Counted from the first letter of the stretch, positions 7,292 through 16,872 are shown. The stretch: DNA of 64,000 nucleotides from JBATTK01 sp049670505 (GCA_049670505.1 JBATTK010000018.1:1-64000); one strand, 5' to 3'. Made by a program: numbers and translations. The notes: a model not told the origin generated them from the sequence alone.

Positions 7292-8452
7292 TTACCACAT
7301 CATCACCCCTGTATGGCCAGTTGCATATTGTGAATACAATCTGATGCGCAGTACATATTTTCTATTGGGATATAGTCGTGGTTCGATCCTAGAATTCAGA
7401 CTTGTACCGCTATCATCATCACCTGCTAAAAACCGTAGTTCCCCATCTACTTCTTCGAACAGGACTATTACGGTGTCGGAGCTTCCAAAGGTCTGAATGA
7501 TATATGTACGGGTCGCATTGGGCTTAACGATATAATTCTTCTGTTCCGAATGCTCTAGGGAGAGCACTTTAAAACCAAATGGTGCCAATTCCTCATATTG
7601 AGCGGGTTGTATAGGAGGATACAATCGCTTTACTTCCTGTATATCCGTCTCGGACAGACCAAGTTCAGGCGCTATACCGTTGGCATACTCCGGCGGACGG
7701 ATGATCAACCCCGGGCCAAAACCATAGTGCATCACAGAATTTGGATCCCAAGCAGAACCTTCCACGGCGCTTTGTGGCAATTTGCGAAGCACGTTGTGGT
7801 ATGTGTCTTCGGGTAGCCAGTTGTTTGGTGGTCCACCAAAATATTCATATACCGCTTCCTCGTCCCATACGATACCCGAATTTGGATTCTGGTGTTCATG
7901 GGGAAAGCCAAGGGCATGCCCAATTTCGTGAACGGGCGTATCGACACCTCTTGGATCAAGTGTAAGATCCCAACCAAAATTCATAGTACGTTCAAATTGT
8001 CCTGGAATATCTATATTATCCCTGCCGACATAAGACCATGAAAATCCGTCTTGAAAAAAACCAATACGCAATTCTGCTTCCGCAATATCGTTTACTTCTT
8101 CAAAAGAAATTCCTATTCCAACATCCTCCCAAACTTTAAAACCGTCCTTTACAAAGTTTACATTTGAAGCCTGACCGGAGAATTGACCTTCTTTAAAAAT
8201 ATAATAGCGCAATTTTGTGCCATTTACCCATTTCTTATCTATAAGCCGAATAAGTCTTTCGCGAGTCGGTGATACCCTATCATCTAATTGTCTTTCCGCC
8301 ACTTTGGGTAGGCTACAAAAATGATGGCCATCTTTTGAGTTATCGTAATGTACCTTAGGCTTTGTTTTTTTACCTAAAGTAGCTTCCAGTGTGTCTATAC
8401 GCTCAGTTAGTTCTCTTACTTGTATCGTCAATGTTTTTTCTTTCTTTGCCAT
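7292..8452 (-). CDS. astacin-like zinc metalloprotease without signal peptide
   Basis: 386 aa. The N-terminus is a short coiled coil (residues 5-27), not a signal peptide. The catalytic core is at about 75-280. It has HEIGHALGFPHEH at 175-187, the extended HExxHxxGxxH zinc site of metzincins with the astacin-type glutamate, and a Met-turn SVMHYG at 239-244. Residues about 290-386 form a beta-sandwich with DDDSGTSLNSRIEPRL, resembling a bacterial pre-peptidase C-terminal domain. Most bacterial relatives are secreted, so the missing leader is odd. Convergent placement next to the DUF4157 cassette makes delivery by the injection system conceivable, but it has no DUF4157 module. A cytoplasmic role or export by another route remains possible. 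Confidence 0.85.
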   Translation of the reverse strand: MAKKEKTLTIQVRELTERIDTLEATLGKKTKPKVHYDNSKDGHHFCSLPKVAERQLDDRVSPTRERLIRLIDKKWVNGTKLRYYIFKEGQFSGQASNVNFVKDGFKVWEDVGIGISFEEVNDIAEAELRIGFFQDGFSWSYVGRDNIDIPGQFERTMNFGWDLTLDPRGVDTPVHEIGHALGFPHEHQNPNSGIVWDEEAVYEYFGGPPNNWLPEDTYHNVLRKLPQSAVEGSAWDPNSVMHYGFGPGLIIRPPEYANGIAPELGLSETDIQEVKRLYPPIQPAQYEELAPFGFKVLSLEHSEQKNYIVKPNATRTYIIQTFGSSDTVIVLFEEVDGELRFLAGDDDSGTSLNSRIEPRLYPNRKYVLRIRLYSQYATGHTGVMMW

Positions 8453-8597
8453 GGGATATTAGTTTTATATTAAGTTGTTTCTTCTATAAACCATCACTAA
8501 AAAGATATCGATTGTTTTATTTGTAGTCAATCCCTAAAAATGGTGATTGACAAGCTTTTTGAATCCGTAGAATTTTGAAAATCAAGAACCAAAAAGG

Positions 8598-9290
8598 TTA
8601 GAGTTCCATAATCTTGGAAGCTTTTTTAATCAATTGGGCGGTATTTTTTACTTGAAATTTTTCTATAAGATGTTTTCTATGCGAGATGGCCGTATGATTG
8701 CTTATAAATAGGATATCAGCAATCTGTTTGGAAGAATGACCTTCGGCTACCAATTTAAGTACTTCTTTCTCTCGGGAGGAAATTAGTTTTACCTCATTTC
8801 CTTCATCGGCAAGATGATGTCCTCTTTTTATATGTAAACAGTTTTCTATGCGCTCCTTTTCCGAGACATCATAAAAATAATTTATGGCCATGGTACAGCT
8901 TTCTAATTTGTAAAGGATTATTTCATGCCTTACGTAGACGATGCTTTTTGCCCCATCATATAGGTGATATCTTAAAGTAATAGGCTTTCTATCAAAAGGT
9001 GCGGAAAAAAAATTCTTTATTCTATTTTTTACCATCAGTGATTCTTGGGGACATATATTTTGGAACCAAAACTGCCAACCTTGCTCCAGAAGTTTGTCTA
9101 TCTTATCTCCTACAAATAATTGAAAAGCGTTGTTAAAATAGAGAAACTTTCTTTGCTCAAGCAAGGATACCGCTATCATAAGACCTTTTGCACTATCATC
9201 GGTATCCAAAATTTTGAAAATTTTGGAAAGAAAAGAATCCTTACCATAGGAAAACGGTCTGGACAAACCATTAATTACATTTTGTTCCAT
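8598..9290 (-). CDS. LuxR-family response regulator with PAS-like N-terminus
   Basis: 230 aa. The C-terminal 65 residues are a LuxR/GerE helix-turn-helix: LISSREKEVLKLVAEGHSS, then KQIADILFISNHTAISHRK. The N-terminal 150 residues look like a PAS fold (residues about 30-140, containing VSLLEQRKFLYFNNAFQLFVG). There is no phospho-acceptor receiver domain, so the signal is probably sensed directly or through a partner. The gene stands alone on the minus strand between the astacin-like protease and an AraC regulator. Its closeness to the eCIS cassette makes it a candidate regulator of it, which is inference only. Confidence 0.85.
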   Translation of the reverse strand: MEQNVINGLSRPFSYGKDSFLSKIFKILDTDDSAKGLMIAVSLLEQRKFLYFNNAFQLFVGDKIDKLLEQGWQFWFQNICPQESLMVKNRIKNFFSAPFDRKPITLRYHLYDGAKSIVYVRHEIILYKLESCTMAINYFYDVSEKERIENCLHIKRGHHLADEGNEVKLISSREKEVLKLVAEGHSSKQIADILFISNHTAISHRKHLIEKFQVKNTAQLIKKASKIMEL

Positions 9291-9675
9291 TGGGGCTGAA
9301 TGTTGTTCACTTGAATATAATAAAGCTTACAATATGTTTGAAGTTATCTTGTATGGTTGGTAGGTTTTAGTGTACAAATCGTCGATTTTTTTAAATCCGA
9401 TTTACTCTCTTTAACTATTTAAAAAACAGATAACTACGTAATTTCCATACGCCAAGATTAAAGCCCGAACGACAGCGTCCTGTTTCCGATTCAAACTAAC
9501 ATTTAAATTTAGCTTTATATCATTCGGAAATACTGATTTTACAACAATAGAATAAGCAAAATATAAAGCCTTTAAATGAAGTTACCTATTGGCGGGCAAA
9601 AATTAGCACCCTCCTAAATCCTCTAAATACAGGGCTTAATAACCTTAGGTTCTAGCTTCCGGAGTTAATCCAAAT
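9291..9675. other. intergenic stretch between the LuxR-type and AraC-type genes
   Basis: This stretch of 385 bases is AT-rich and has no open frame of useful length on either strand. It must hold the promoter of the LuxR-type gene, whose start is at 9290, and the 3' flank of the AraC-type gene. No clear TTG/TAnnTTTG pair, hairpin terminator or repeat was found. Confidence 0.4.
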
Positions 9676-10557
9676 TTAAAATGACCGATAGCTTCTTTTA
9701 AACACTAATGGTGTACTATTTGTCTTTGACTTAAAGACCCTGGAGAAATAAGCATAATCTCCATAACCTAGAATTTCCGAAATTGCCGATAAGGAATTTT
9801 CCGAGTGTACGATAAGACGTTTTGCTTCAAGCAAAACACGTTCCGTGATTAATTCGGTTGTTGTTTTATTCAAAGTCGTTTTGGTAATTCTATTCAAATG
9901 TTTAGTGCTGATATGTAACTCGTTTGCATAAAATTTGGCCGACTTTTCCGTTTTGTAAAATTGATCGATACTACTTTCCAAAGCGCTTAAGGTCCTTAAA
10001 TAAACTGAAGAAGATAGCTGTTCGGAAGGCTCAAAAGTCACATAAAAACGGGCCAAATCAATATAGGCCAGATGTATAAGTCCGGCCAGTTTATGTTTTT
10101 TATAGATCAGGTTCCTGTGGTATTCCAAATTTATTTCCTGAAACAGGGGTTCCAACAGCAGCAGTTCATCAGATGTTAACGTAAGATGGGGCGGGTTCTT
10201 ATGGGAATAATAAAATGGAAACCGGGCAAGCGTTGCCTCCGAAAAACAAAGCTCATAAAAATCCTGGGTATGAAAAAAAATATAACCCCTGGGCGTATCA
10301 TCAAATTTCCAATAATGGGTTTGGCCGGGTTTTAGAAAAAATACACTTCCCGCTTGAATGGTATAGGTATTAAAGTCAATTTCATGTGTCCCGGAACCTT
10401 TAGTGAATAGGACACAAAGGAAAAAATTATGCCGATGTGGCTTATAGAAAATCTTTTCATTCTTTTTCAAATGGCTCTGTAGATCATTACTATAAAAATC
10501 AGTCAATGACTCTTCTTCTTCAAACTGCCCGATATGTAAAATGGGTATTGTTTTCAT
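9676..10557 (-). CDS. AraC-family transcriptional regulator with cupin sensor domain
   Basis: I start this at the ATG at 10557 (MKTIPILHIG), giving 293 aa. The 29 residues of open frame upstream look like translated non-coding DNA. The N-terminal half is cupin-like: HRHNFFLCVLFTKGSGTHEI followed by AGSVFFLKPGQTHYW, the usual AraC ligand-binding barrel. The last 100 residues hold two helix-turn-helix motifs (ANELHISTKHLNRITK and ISEILGYGDYAYFSRVFKS). It is divergent from the DUF983 gene across a 299-base AT-rich spacer that should contain both promoters. The ligand is unknown, and no neighbouring catabolic genes suggest one. Confidence 0.88.
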   Translation of the reverse strand: MKTIPILHIGQFEEEESLTDFYSNDLQSHLKKNEKIFYKPHRHNFFLCVLFTKGSGTHEIDFNTYTIQAGSVFFLKPGQTHYWKFDDTPRGYIFFHTQDFYELCFSEATLARFPFYYSHKNPPHLTLTSDELLLLEPLFQEINLEYHRNLIYKKHKLAGLIHLAYIDLARFYVTFEPSEQLSSSVYLRTLSALESSIDQFYKTEKSAKFYANELHISTKHLNRITKTTLNKTTTELITERVLLEAKRLIVHSENSLSAISEILGYGDYAYFSRVFKSKTNSTPLVFKRSYRSF

Positions 10558-10856
10558 AAAACTAAAATATGTCCTAAAAGTACAAAAAATGGAGATAAAT
10601 ATATAAGTATAAACTCTCTGGATATTACTAATTTTGCAAAGCAATTATGATTGAATATGGAGCTTTTTCAGTCAATTTTATAGTAAATTCGATTAAAATC
10701 GGCTATAACAAGGCGTATAGCTCATAAATAGACATACCTTTTTTCAATAATTTAGAGTAACATCAAAGTACTAAAAATACAATTTTTAATAACTTATGGT
10801 ATGCACCTCATCTTAAATCAATGTATCCATAATAGACCGTAAAACAAGGAGTGATT

Positions 10857-11249
10857 ATGACGTTTTTAAAAGGAACTAAAATCTACAGTATTTTATGGGG
10901 CAGATGTCCGGTTTGCCATCGGGAGGGCATGTATCTGGAAAGAAATCCGTACAAGCTCACCAAAACATTGAAAATGAAGGAACGCTGTGGTCATTGCAAT
11001 ACAAAGTACAAAATAGAGCCTTCATTCTTTTATGGGGCTATGTACGTAAGCTATCCGGTGGGGCTTACGTTTGCCGGTACGGCCTTTGTGTTATCCTATC
11101 TTATTTTTAATCTAAGTCTAATCACCACCTACGGTATCATTGTAGTAGTAATGGTGCTTCTTTTACCCATAATTATGAGACTATCGAGAAACATATGGAT
11201 CAACTTTTTTATGAGTTACGGAAAACCTAAGTCGACAAGAAAAGTATAA
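10857..11249 (+). CDS. DUF983 family membrane protein
   Basis: 130 aa starting at ATG 10857, placed six bases after a good AAGGAG ribosome-binding site at 10846-10851; the GTG at 10851 overlaps that site and is rejected. A short zinc-ribbon-like head has CPVC and CGHC pairs. Two transmembrane helices follow (about 60-85 and 88-110). This is the usual DUF983 layout, a family common in Bacteroidota with no firm biochemical role. It stands alone between a divergent AraC gene and a convergent ComEC-like gene. Confidence 0.85.
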   Translation: MTFLKGTKIYSILWGRCPVCHREGMYLERNPYKLTKTLKMKERCGHCNTKYKIEPSFFYGAMYVSYPVGLTFAGTAFVLSYLIFNLSLITTYGIIVVVMVLLLPIIMRLSRNIWINFFMSYGKPKSTRKV

Positions 11250-11274
11250 AACTTCCGGTACACCCTTGGAATTC

Positions 11275-12816
11275 CTAACGGAGTTTTAACACCCCGGAAT
11301 CTTCCATGGTATATTCAAAATAGAACCATTTCTTTTTATCCGATGGTTCCTCGAACTTAAAAGCGGTTATCAACTTTTTTCCATCGGTTTTTAAATATAT
11401 GGCGCCATAGACCGCTACATTGTTCTTGGACAATTCATTTACAAGCCCTTCTATGGTTTTCCTTCGTTTGTCAGTGGGTTTGATCGCCAACTTATCAATA
11501 TGCTTTTTAAGTCTTTCCACCAACTTTTTATCCTCGTATTCCCGAGAAGAACGCTGTAGTTCCGTAGACAATAGTACTGGGGATTCTCCCCTCCCAAATT
11601 TCCCCAATCTCCCCAAAAGATCGGGCCTAGGGTGCACATTTCCCTCCCCGTCCCCCGAGGAAATAACAAAACAGGCCGGATTAACGGTCTTCATGAACTC
11701 ATCTGTAACATCAGAGGCTCCATGATGACAGACCTTCATTATTTCTGCCGAAAACCAGTTTTTGGCGTTCTTTATCATTTTTTTTGACGCGGCACTATTT
11801 TTTTTCGGAAAACGTTTCAGTCCGGTATATTGCTTTAACAGAAATTTCTCGGCCGATTTATTTAAATCCCCACCGAATAAAATTTTAAAGTTTCCGAAAT
11901 GCAACCTCAATAATATGGAATGCCCATTTTTGGTTTTACCATAGCTACTAATTTTCCGCAACCTTGGTTTCCCATTTTTATCTGGTTCCACAATAGGCCC
12001 CAAAACCTCAATACTATACCCCCTTCCATTGGATGGAGCAAACCCGGGCATGTAATTTCTTCCGTTTTCCTTAATACTATGATCTGCATCGGTCGACAAC
12101 ATTTTATAGTCAAGGATAAGCGGATTCTGTAAGGCATAATGCATCACCCACGGGAAAAAGTATCTCCCCAAAACCGACTCATCATTAAAATGTTTCTCCA
12201 ATTCCGCTCTTGAAGTCGCTAAATCGGAAATGTATTGGGTCTTGGTTTCCGCGTCCTTGGTCAATCCTCCAAGCTTCTCAAAGGTTCCGCTAACCGGCCG
12301 CTCCACCAGTCCGTTCTGATAAATGGTATTAAATCCCACATTTTTATTCGCAAACAATGACTTAAATCCCAGATAGTGGTCTTTATCCGGATGTGTGAGT
12401 ATGGCAGCATCGAACTGAAACCCCCTATAGGCCTTAAACCTTCCGTCTAAAAATCGTTCCATATGATCTCCTTCACCTGCGTCGATTACCATTATTCGTT
12501 CATCCGAGCCCTGCTCAGGTGTAATCAAAACGGCACCGTCTCCCTGACTGACATCCAAAAAAATGACTTCGAGAGGTCTGTTATCCGTAGTTTCGTTTTC
12601 AGCAATATAAAGGGTTTGGGGATTTGGGGAATTAGGCGCCCAGTTTACCGCCAACCATCCTTGCCCAATGGCTCCGAAGTCATGATTATCGGCTATGGAA
12701 AGCCAATCTCCCCATAAAACTTGCCTCACTTTCACAAGTTTTTGCTTTTTTTCATTAAAACGATAGAGAAAGACTTTCTTACCATCCTTTCCCAGATCAA
12801 CAAATTTATGTCCCAT
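11275..12816 (-). CDS. stand-alone ComEC/Rec2-like metallo-beta-lactamase fold protein
   Basis: 513 aa, no signal peptide or transmembrane helices. Residues 1-75 are a small beta-rich head. From residue 83 the metallo-beta-lactamase fold starts: EVIFLDVSQGDGAVL, MVIDAGEGDH, the metal motif THPDKDH at 141-147, a later GGDLNK and VCHHGASD. This is the arrangement of the hydrolase part of the competence protein ComEC, here without its membrane channel. Stand-alone members probably cleave nucleic acid or nucleotides, and some sit in defence loci. The secreted unknown gene upstream on the same strand is about 100 bases away, so they may be cotranscribed. The specific substrate cannot be read from the sequence. 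Confidence 0.8.
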   Translation of the reverse strand: MGHKFVDLGKDGKKVFLYRFNEKKQKLVKVRQVLWGDWLSIADNHDFGAIGQGWLAVNWAPNSPNPQTLYIAENETTDNRPLEVIFLDVSQGDGAVLITPEQGSDERIMVIDAGEGDHMERFLDGRFKAYRGFQFDAAILTHPDKDHYLGFKSLFANKNVGFNTIYQNGLVERPVSGTFEKLGGLTKDAETKTQYISDLATSRAELEKHFNDESVLGRYFFPWVMHYALQNPLILDYKMLSTDADHSIKENGRNYMPGFAPSNGRGYSIEVLGPIVEPDKNGKPRLRKISSYGKTKNGHSILLRLHFGNFKILFGGDLNKSAEKFLLKQYTGLKRFPKKNSAASKKMIKNAKNWFSAEIMKVCHHGASDVTDEFMKTVNPACFVISSGDGEGNVHPRPDLLGRLGKFGRGESPVLLSTELQRSSREYEDKKLVERLKKHIDKLAIKPTDKRRKTIEGLVNELSKNNVAVYGAIYLKTDGKKLITAFKFEEPSDKKKWFYFEYTMEDSGVLKLR

Positions 12817-12917
12817 AATAATCGGTCTTGCTATTTAGTGATTAAATTAACCCCTAACGGTTTTTGTGAATTACGATATTCATAGAAAGTCGCGCTTCAA
12901 TGAGTACGTGCAAATCC

Positions 12918-13760
12918 CTATTGCGCCACAATCTCCAAAAAATAATCGTTTAGCTTGCCTTGGTTTGCATTGTACAATTCCAACCATTTATCCCAATCTT
13001 TTTTTCTGGTGTTTACCTCCGTAATCTTTACATCTATCTTTTCAATAATCTTCATTGGGGGAATAATTTGCATATGTTGTACTACCGTATCCATATCCAA
13101 GATCTTTACCTCGGAAGGGGTAATTCCATACATATGGATCGACTGCAATTGATGCGCTTTTTTATTATCCAAATCATCAAAATAATGGAAGGTTATCTGG
13201 ATAACAATGTTCACTTTGTTATGCTTGGCCCTAAGCTTAACAGGGGTATGTATAACTTCATAAGCGGAAAGGGCCAATGTACTGTATCCCTTTAAATCAT
13301 GGCCTTCCATTGCATCTATTTGAAATTCGAATTTTGATAGGGCCATTTCCTTTTGCCCTGGAAAATCTGTTTGAATCCCTTCTTTTACATACACTAAATT
13401 CACCTTATCCCAATTCTTAATGGAGGGAGACTGGGATTCTATTTCAAAATAGTCCAGACTGGTACCGTATTCTTTGATGAACTTTTCCGGTCGATAGAAC
13501 AAATTCGGTACTTTTTTTATAAGTAGGGGAACAAGTTCGTTAACAACTAAGGACGATAGAATACCTGAAAAGGGCTTTGGAATTGAATCTTCTTGAGATC
13601 TTTCCTCAAATTGCAAGGACTCCGTAATATCGGTAAAACTAGTCGTATGGATTTTATCGCCCTTTTCTATCCTGTAGAAGGGCGACTCTTTTTGTTGGGT
13701 CCATGTGACATGGATAACTATCGTAATTAATAGCATGGATAAAAAATACTTAGGCTTCAT
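12918..13760 (-). CDS. secreted protein of unknown function
   Basis: 280 aa with a plausible signal peptide (MKPKYFLSMLLITIVIHVTW, cleavage near TQQ). The mature part is mixed alpha/beta with no motif I recognise and no lipobox. It lies 100 bases upstream of the ComEC-like gene on the same strand, so the two could form a transcription unit. An extracytoplasmic location is the only firm inference. Confidence 0.65.
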   Translation of the reverse strand: MKPKYFLSMLLITIVIHVTWTQQKESPFYRIEKGDKIHTTSFTDITESLQFEERSQEDSIPKPFSGILSSLVVNELVPLLIKKVPNLFYRPEKFIKEYGTSLDYFEIESQSPSIKNWDKVNLVYVKEGIQTDFPGQKEMALSKFEFQIDAMEGHDLKGYSTLALSAYEVIHTPVKLRAKHNKVNIVIQITFHYFDDLDNKKAHQLQSIHMYGITPSEVKILDMDTVVQHMQIIPPMKIIEKIDVKITEVNTRKKDWDKWLELYNANQGKLNDYFLEIVAQ

Positions 13761-13875
13761 AACGCATATATTGTTTAACCATCTCGTTATCTTTATTGTA
13801 TTAAATATATCTAATTTTTGAGTGAAAAGGCGTACGTATCAAAGGTATTTTGTTTTTTACGGTAGAAGTTGCCCC

Positions 13876-13905
13876 AACAAAAAAACCGATGTTACCATCG
13901 GCTTT
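13876..13905 (-). terminator. intrinsic terminator of the ECF sigma operon
   Basis: CCGATG at 13886-13891 and CATCGG at 13896-13901 form a stem with a TTAC loop. Read on the minus strand, the hairpin is followed by seven T residues. It lies 170 bases past the stop of the DUF2807-like gene, the last gene of the minus-strand operon. Confidence 0.65.
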
Positions 13906-14076
13906 AAGTAGACTTACTCAAATAAGAATGTTCCTTTATGGCTTAAAAGGCATCCCAAAAATATAGATATTGTTCCAAACTATAGGTTAACGGAATTTAT
14001 GCAATTGGTTAACGTTACAAGATGTAAGAATGTTTGATCCCTTTTTTGACGGACTCCCTAACGGCTTAACCAAAAG

Positions 14077-14790
14077 CTACCTTCGTCTAATCTCGGAAGC
14101 ACCGGATAACCTTTCCCTAACTATACGGGCGTTTCCCCTATAATTTAATGTGCTGGCGCCAGCGGCATCTATATCTATGGTTTCCGTCACGGAAAGAAAA
14201 GCACCGCTTGCACCGGTGAGTTCTATATCCAATTGCCCCACTTCCAGATCATAATCCCTAAGATCACTACTACCGGAAAGGGATACGTTACATTGGTCCA
14301 CACTTCCAAACATATCTATACTAGAGGAACCTCTAGCATCCAATTCCAATCGATCAAGGTTCACCTCCCCTTCAAAATTGGATGATCCCCGAAGTTTTAT
14401 GTTGGCAGTCTGCGAAATCATTTGATTCTCCAAGGTAATATTTGAAGCACCGGAAGCCCTAAAATTCGAAAGCTCCTTTGTCTTTATGTAGACGTTCAAG
14501 GTTACATTTCCTTTAAGGTTGGTATTTCGCTTCAACCTTACCACAAGGGTACTTCCCTCTTTAACGACTATAATTCTTCCAAGTATATTCTCGTTGGCCT
14601 CAACTTGTACTTCCTCTTCCGTATCGGAAAAACTTACAAAGGCATTAAAACTATTGGAAACCTCCAAAGTTGTATAATCCGAGAAAGCATATGTGACAGT
14701 GGTTATTTCATCCGAGACGCGGATAGTATCCCGATCGCATGAAAAAAGTAGCCCGCATAAAAACAGAGTACCTATTTTTTTCAGTTTCAT
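14077..14790 (-). CDS. DUF2807 (GIN domain) lipoprotein
   Basis: 237 aa from the ATG at 14790 (MKLKKIGTLFLCGLLFSCDR), which gives a proper lipoprotein signal with Cys in LLFSC; the ATG six codons upstream would spoil it. The rest is a right-handed beta-helix-like fold with repeating short strands (LRGSSNFEGEV, LDARGSSSIDMFG, LTGASGAFLSV), characteristic of the GIN/DUF2807 adhesin-head family. Such proteins are exported and cell-surface or periplasmic. It is the last gene of the sigma-factor operon and resembles its DUF4097-like member in fold. Confidence 0.85.
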   Translation of the reverse strand: MKLKKIGTLFLCGLLFSCDRDTIRVSDEITTVTYAFSDYTTLEVSNSFNAFVSFSDTEEEVQVEANENILGRIIVVKEGSTLVVRLKRNTNLKGNVTLNVYIKTKELSNFRASGASNITLENQMISQTANIKLRGSSNFEGEVNLDRLELDARGSSSIDMFGSVDQCNVSLSGSSDLRDYDLEVGQLDIELTGASGAFLSVTETIDIDAAGASTLNYRGNARIVRERLSGASEIRRR

Positions 14791-14819
14791 TGTATTGAAG
14801 TTTTTCATTTTTGATGCTA

Positions 14820-15041
14820 TTAAATCGATTCTAGCGTCGATTGGAGCTTTAAACTTTTTTTAAGTTCTATTAGCGGCATCCACTGAAAATTAATGGGAAA
14901 CCACTCGTCATTTCCGGTATCGAAACGAGAAATCTCTTTTTTACTTTTCTTTAGATATACCTGATCGTTTTCGGAGAAGACATGCTGTGCGGGTATCACG
15001 GCATGACAGATGTTACATAGGACATTTTGTTCATTTCTCAT
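14820..15041 (-). CDS. 73-aa protein with a CxxCH motif
   Basis: The ATG overlaps the end of the upstream barrel gene by four bases, which argues for translational coupling and for this being a real gene. The sequence has NVLCNICHAV near the N-terminus, a CxxCH arrangement that could bind metal. There is no signal peptide, so a c-type haem is unlikely. The middle part (DEWFPINFQWMPLIELKKSL) is amphipathic. No family recognised. Confidence 0.6.
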   Translation of the reverse strand: MRNEQNVLCNICHAVIPAQHVFSENDQVYLKKSKKEISRFDTGNDEWFPINFQWMPLIELKKSLKLQSTLESI

Positions 15042-15691
15042 TTTACATTCTTTTTATATCGGTTTCTTCCCATATTAAATATTCCCACTTTGATCCCTAA
15101 ACCTGCGGAAAATCCATTAAGCCTGGATATATCGCTCGAAACAACATCTATTTTGTTCGAAAATCTATATTTGAACCCGGCCTCCAATTGTAGATATCTA
15201 GATACATTGAAAAGCATGTTGACCCCTGGTTCTAGGACAAAAAGGGCATCCGCATCATCAAAATCATCGTCTAAATCATCATCAAAATTATCCCCTACAT
15301 AACCTACGGCCCCAGCTCCTATCAATACAGGAAAGGAAAGATTTACTCTAGATTTACTAAAGAAAATAGGTTCTAAGTGCAGACCGGCATATCCCCCGAT
15401 CAAATCTTCATCCCTTAGATTAACCGTATTGAAAAAGTCTTGTTCCGAATAAAAACCAGTCACTGCCAAGCCCACTTCAAACTGTTGATTCGCAACATAG
15501 GCTATCTTAATACCTGTAAAGTAGGCACTCTTGTTATTGATTTCACCATAATGTGTGGTGAGGCCCAAATAAACTCCGTGTACCACATTTCTTCGATCGT
15601 TGAATTCCAGATAATCAGTGGAGTCCTGAGCATTTGTTCTGTAGATGAGGCATAAAAAAAGGAATAGTAAAATGGGTGTTCTTTGTTTCAT
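15038..15691 (-). CDS. outer-membrane beta-barrel protein
   Basis: 217 aa with a signal peptide (MKQRTPILLFLFLCLIYRTN, cleavage after NAQ). The mature part alternates hydrophobic and polar residues in eight or so strands (YLGLTTHYGEIN, IKIAYVANQQFEVGLAVTGF, LQLEAGFKYRFSNKI), typical of small Bacteroidota porin-like barrels. An acidic loop DDDLDDDFDDADAL sits near residue 140 and could bind cations. It lies between the DUF4097-like gene and the 73-aa gene of the ECF sigma operon, pointing to an envelope function. Confidence 0.8.
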   Translation of the reverse strand: MKQRTPILLFLFLCLIYRTNAQDSTDYLEFNDRRNVVHGVYLGLTTHYGEINNKSAYFTGIKIAYVANQQFEVGLAVTGFYSEQDFFNTVNLRDEDLIGGYAGLHLEPIFFSKSRVNLSFPVLIGAGAVGYVGDNFDDDLDDDFDDADALFVLEPGVNMLFNVSRYLQLEAGFKYRFSNKIDVVSSDISRLNGFSAGLGIKVGIFNMGRNRYKKNVK

Positions 15692-15783
15692 ACTCTTATT
15701 GTTTTCTGATTGATATTCTAATAGACAAGCAACAACTGGAATGGTTGCATATGAAGTACACTTTTTATTTAAAAATTCCCGGA

Positions 15784-16872
15784 TTACCCCTCTTTCAATA
15801 GAATAACCCCCTTTTTTCCGTTTATAGAAATTTTCCCGGTCGGATTTTTTCCGTAGGAAGCATTTATTTCCCGGATTCTTCTTCCCTTGTCTATGATCTT
15901 GGTATCAATATTCTTAAAGGATTTGGGAAGCCGTAACAGACCTTCCTCCAATGTAGCATTGAAGCTGAACGCAAAGTTTAAAATGTTAAGGTCTATTTCT
16001 GCGGACTCCTGATTAAGATCGATGATAACATCCGGATTATGAATTTTGGAAACTTTGAAATCGGTTATTTTTAAAGTGAGGTTAACGGATTCCTTTACCT
16101 CGTTCAAATATATAGTTGTAAACCTTATATCGCCACGAATGCGACCAATTTCACCAATAGTTATATGATCTTTGCTAGAATACATTTCCAGTAGGGAGAC
16201 TTTTTCTATTGTAATGTTACTGCCACTACTATTCAGGCGCAAATCTTTGGATTCCTCCATATCAATACTTCCATTTTTCAAACGGATATTGCCATAATTA
16301 ATGTCTTTTGCCCTAAGTTTTCCATACTTTACGGCGATATCCACATTATTAAGGTTTTCATTGATCCATACATCGCCATGCTCTATCTTAGCCTTTAATT
16401 TTCCCTGCCAATCCTCTATGATAATATCCCCGAATTTACTAGTAATATCCATTTCTGTTTTTATAGGAAGGTATACGGTATAGTTTATTTGAACATTGCT
16501 TTTATCAAAATCGAATGGATTGGCCTTATTAAAATAGCGTGAAAATATACTGGTACTCTTCTCGGTAATTTCGGAACTAACACTAACAAAATCCCCGGCA
16601 GTCTTTATATTCGGAACTATACGGTCCAGTAGTTTCTCCGCATTTTCCCTTTTCCTATGGTTCACCGTAATATCAATAGTGATGGCCAAGGAATTCTTGT
16701 CCCAGCCCGTAACAATAATATCTCCATATTTATTGTCCAGATGCAATTCCCCACTTTGTGTCATAGTGTAGGTTTTCTCTATTTTCTTGGACACCTTTTC
16801 CTGTGCAGAAAGCGTATGGCTAAATATCAAGGCCATTACAAAAGGCAGTAATTTTCTATAAAATATATACAT
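15784..16872 (-). CDS. DUF4097-like exported beta-helix protein
   Basis: 362 aa from the ATG at 16872, with a signal peptide ending SHTLSAQ; an ATG three codons upstream is equally possible. The mature part repeats short strands such as GELHLDNKYGDIIVTGWDKN and KFGDIIIEDWQGKLKAKIEH, the pattern of DUF4097/adhesin-like folds. It overlaps the anti-sigma-like gene by 17 bases, so it belongs to the operon. In Bacteroidota such genes commonly follow ECF sigma/anti-sigma pairs; the function is unknown. Confidence 0.8.
   Translation of the reverse strand: MYIFYRKLLPFVMALIFSHTLSAQEKVSKKIEKTYTMTQSGELHLDNKYGDIIVTGWDKNSLAITIDITVNHRKRENAEKLLDRIVPNIKTAGDFVSVSSEITEKSTSIFSRYFNKANPFDFDKSNVQINYTVYLPIKTEMDITSKFGDIIIEDWQGKLKAKIEHGDVWINENLNNVDIAVKYGKLRAKDINYGNIRLKNGSIDMEESKDLRLNSSGSNITIEKVSLLEMYSSKDHITIGEIGRIRGDIRFTTIYLNEVKESVNLTLKITDFKVSKIHNPDVIIDLNQESAEIDLNILNFAFSFNATLEEGLLRLPKSFKNIDTKIIDKGRRIREINASYGKNPTGKISINGKKGVILLKEG

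Noticed and set aside
9676..10644. Longer start for the AraC-type regulator at 10644
   Set aside because: The extra 29 residues form a hydrophobic, low-quality extension before a good ATG at 10557 that opens the cupin domain.
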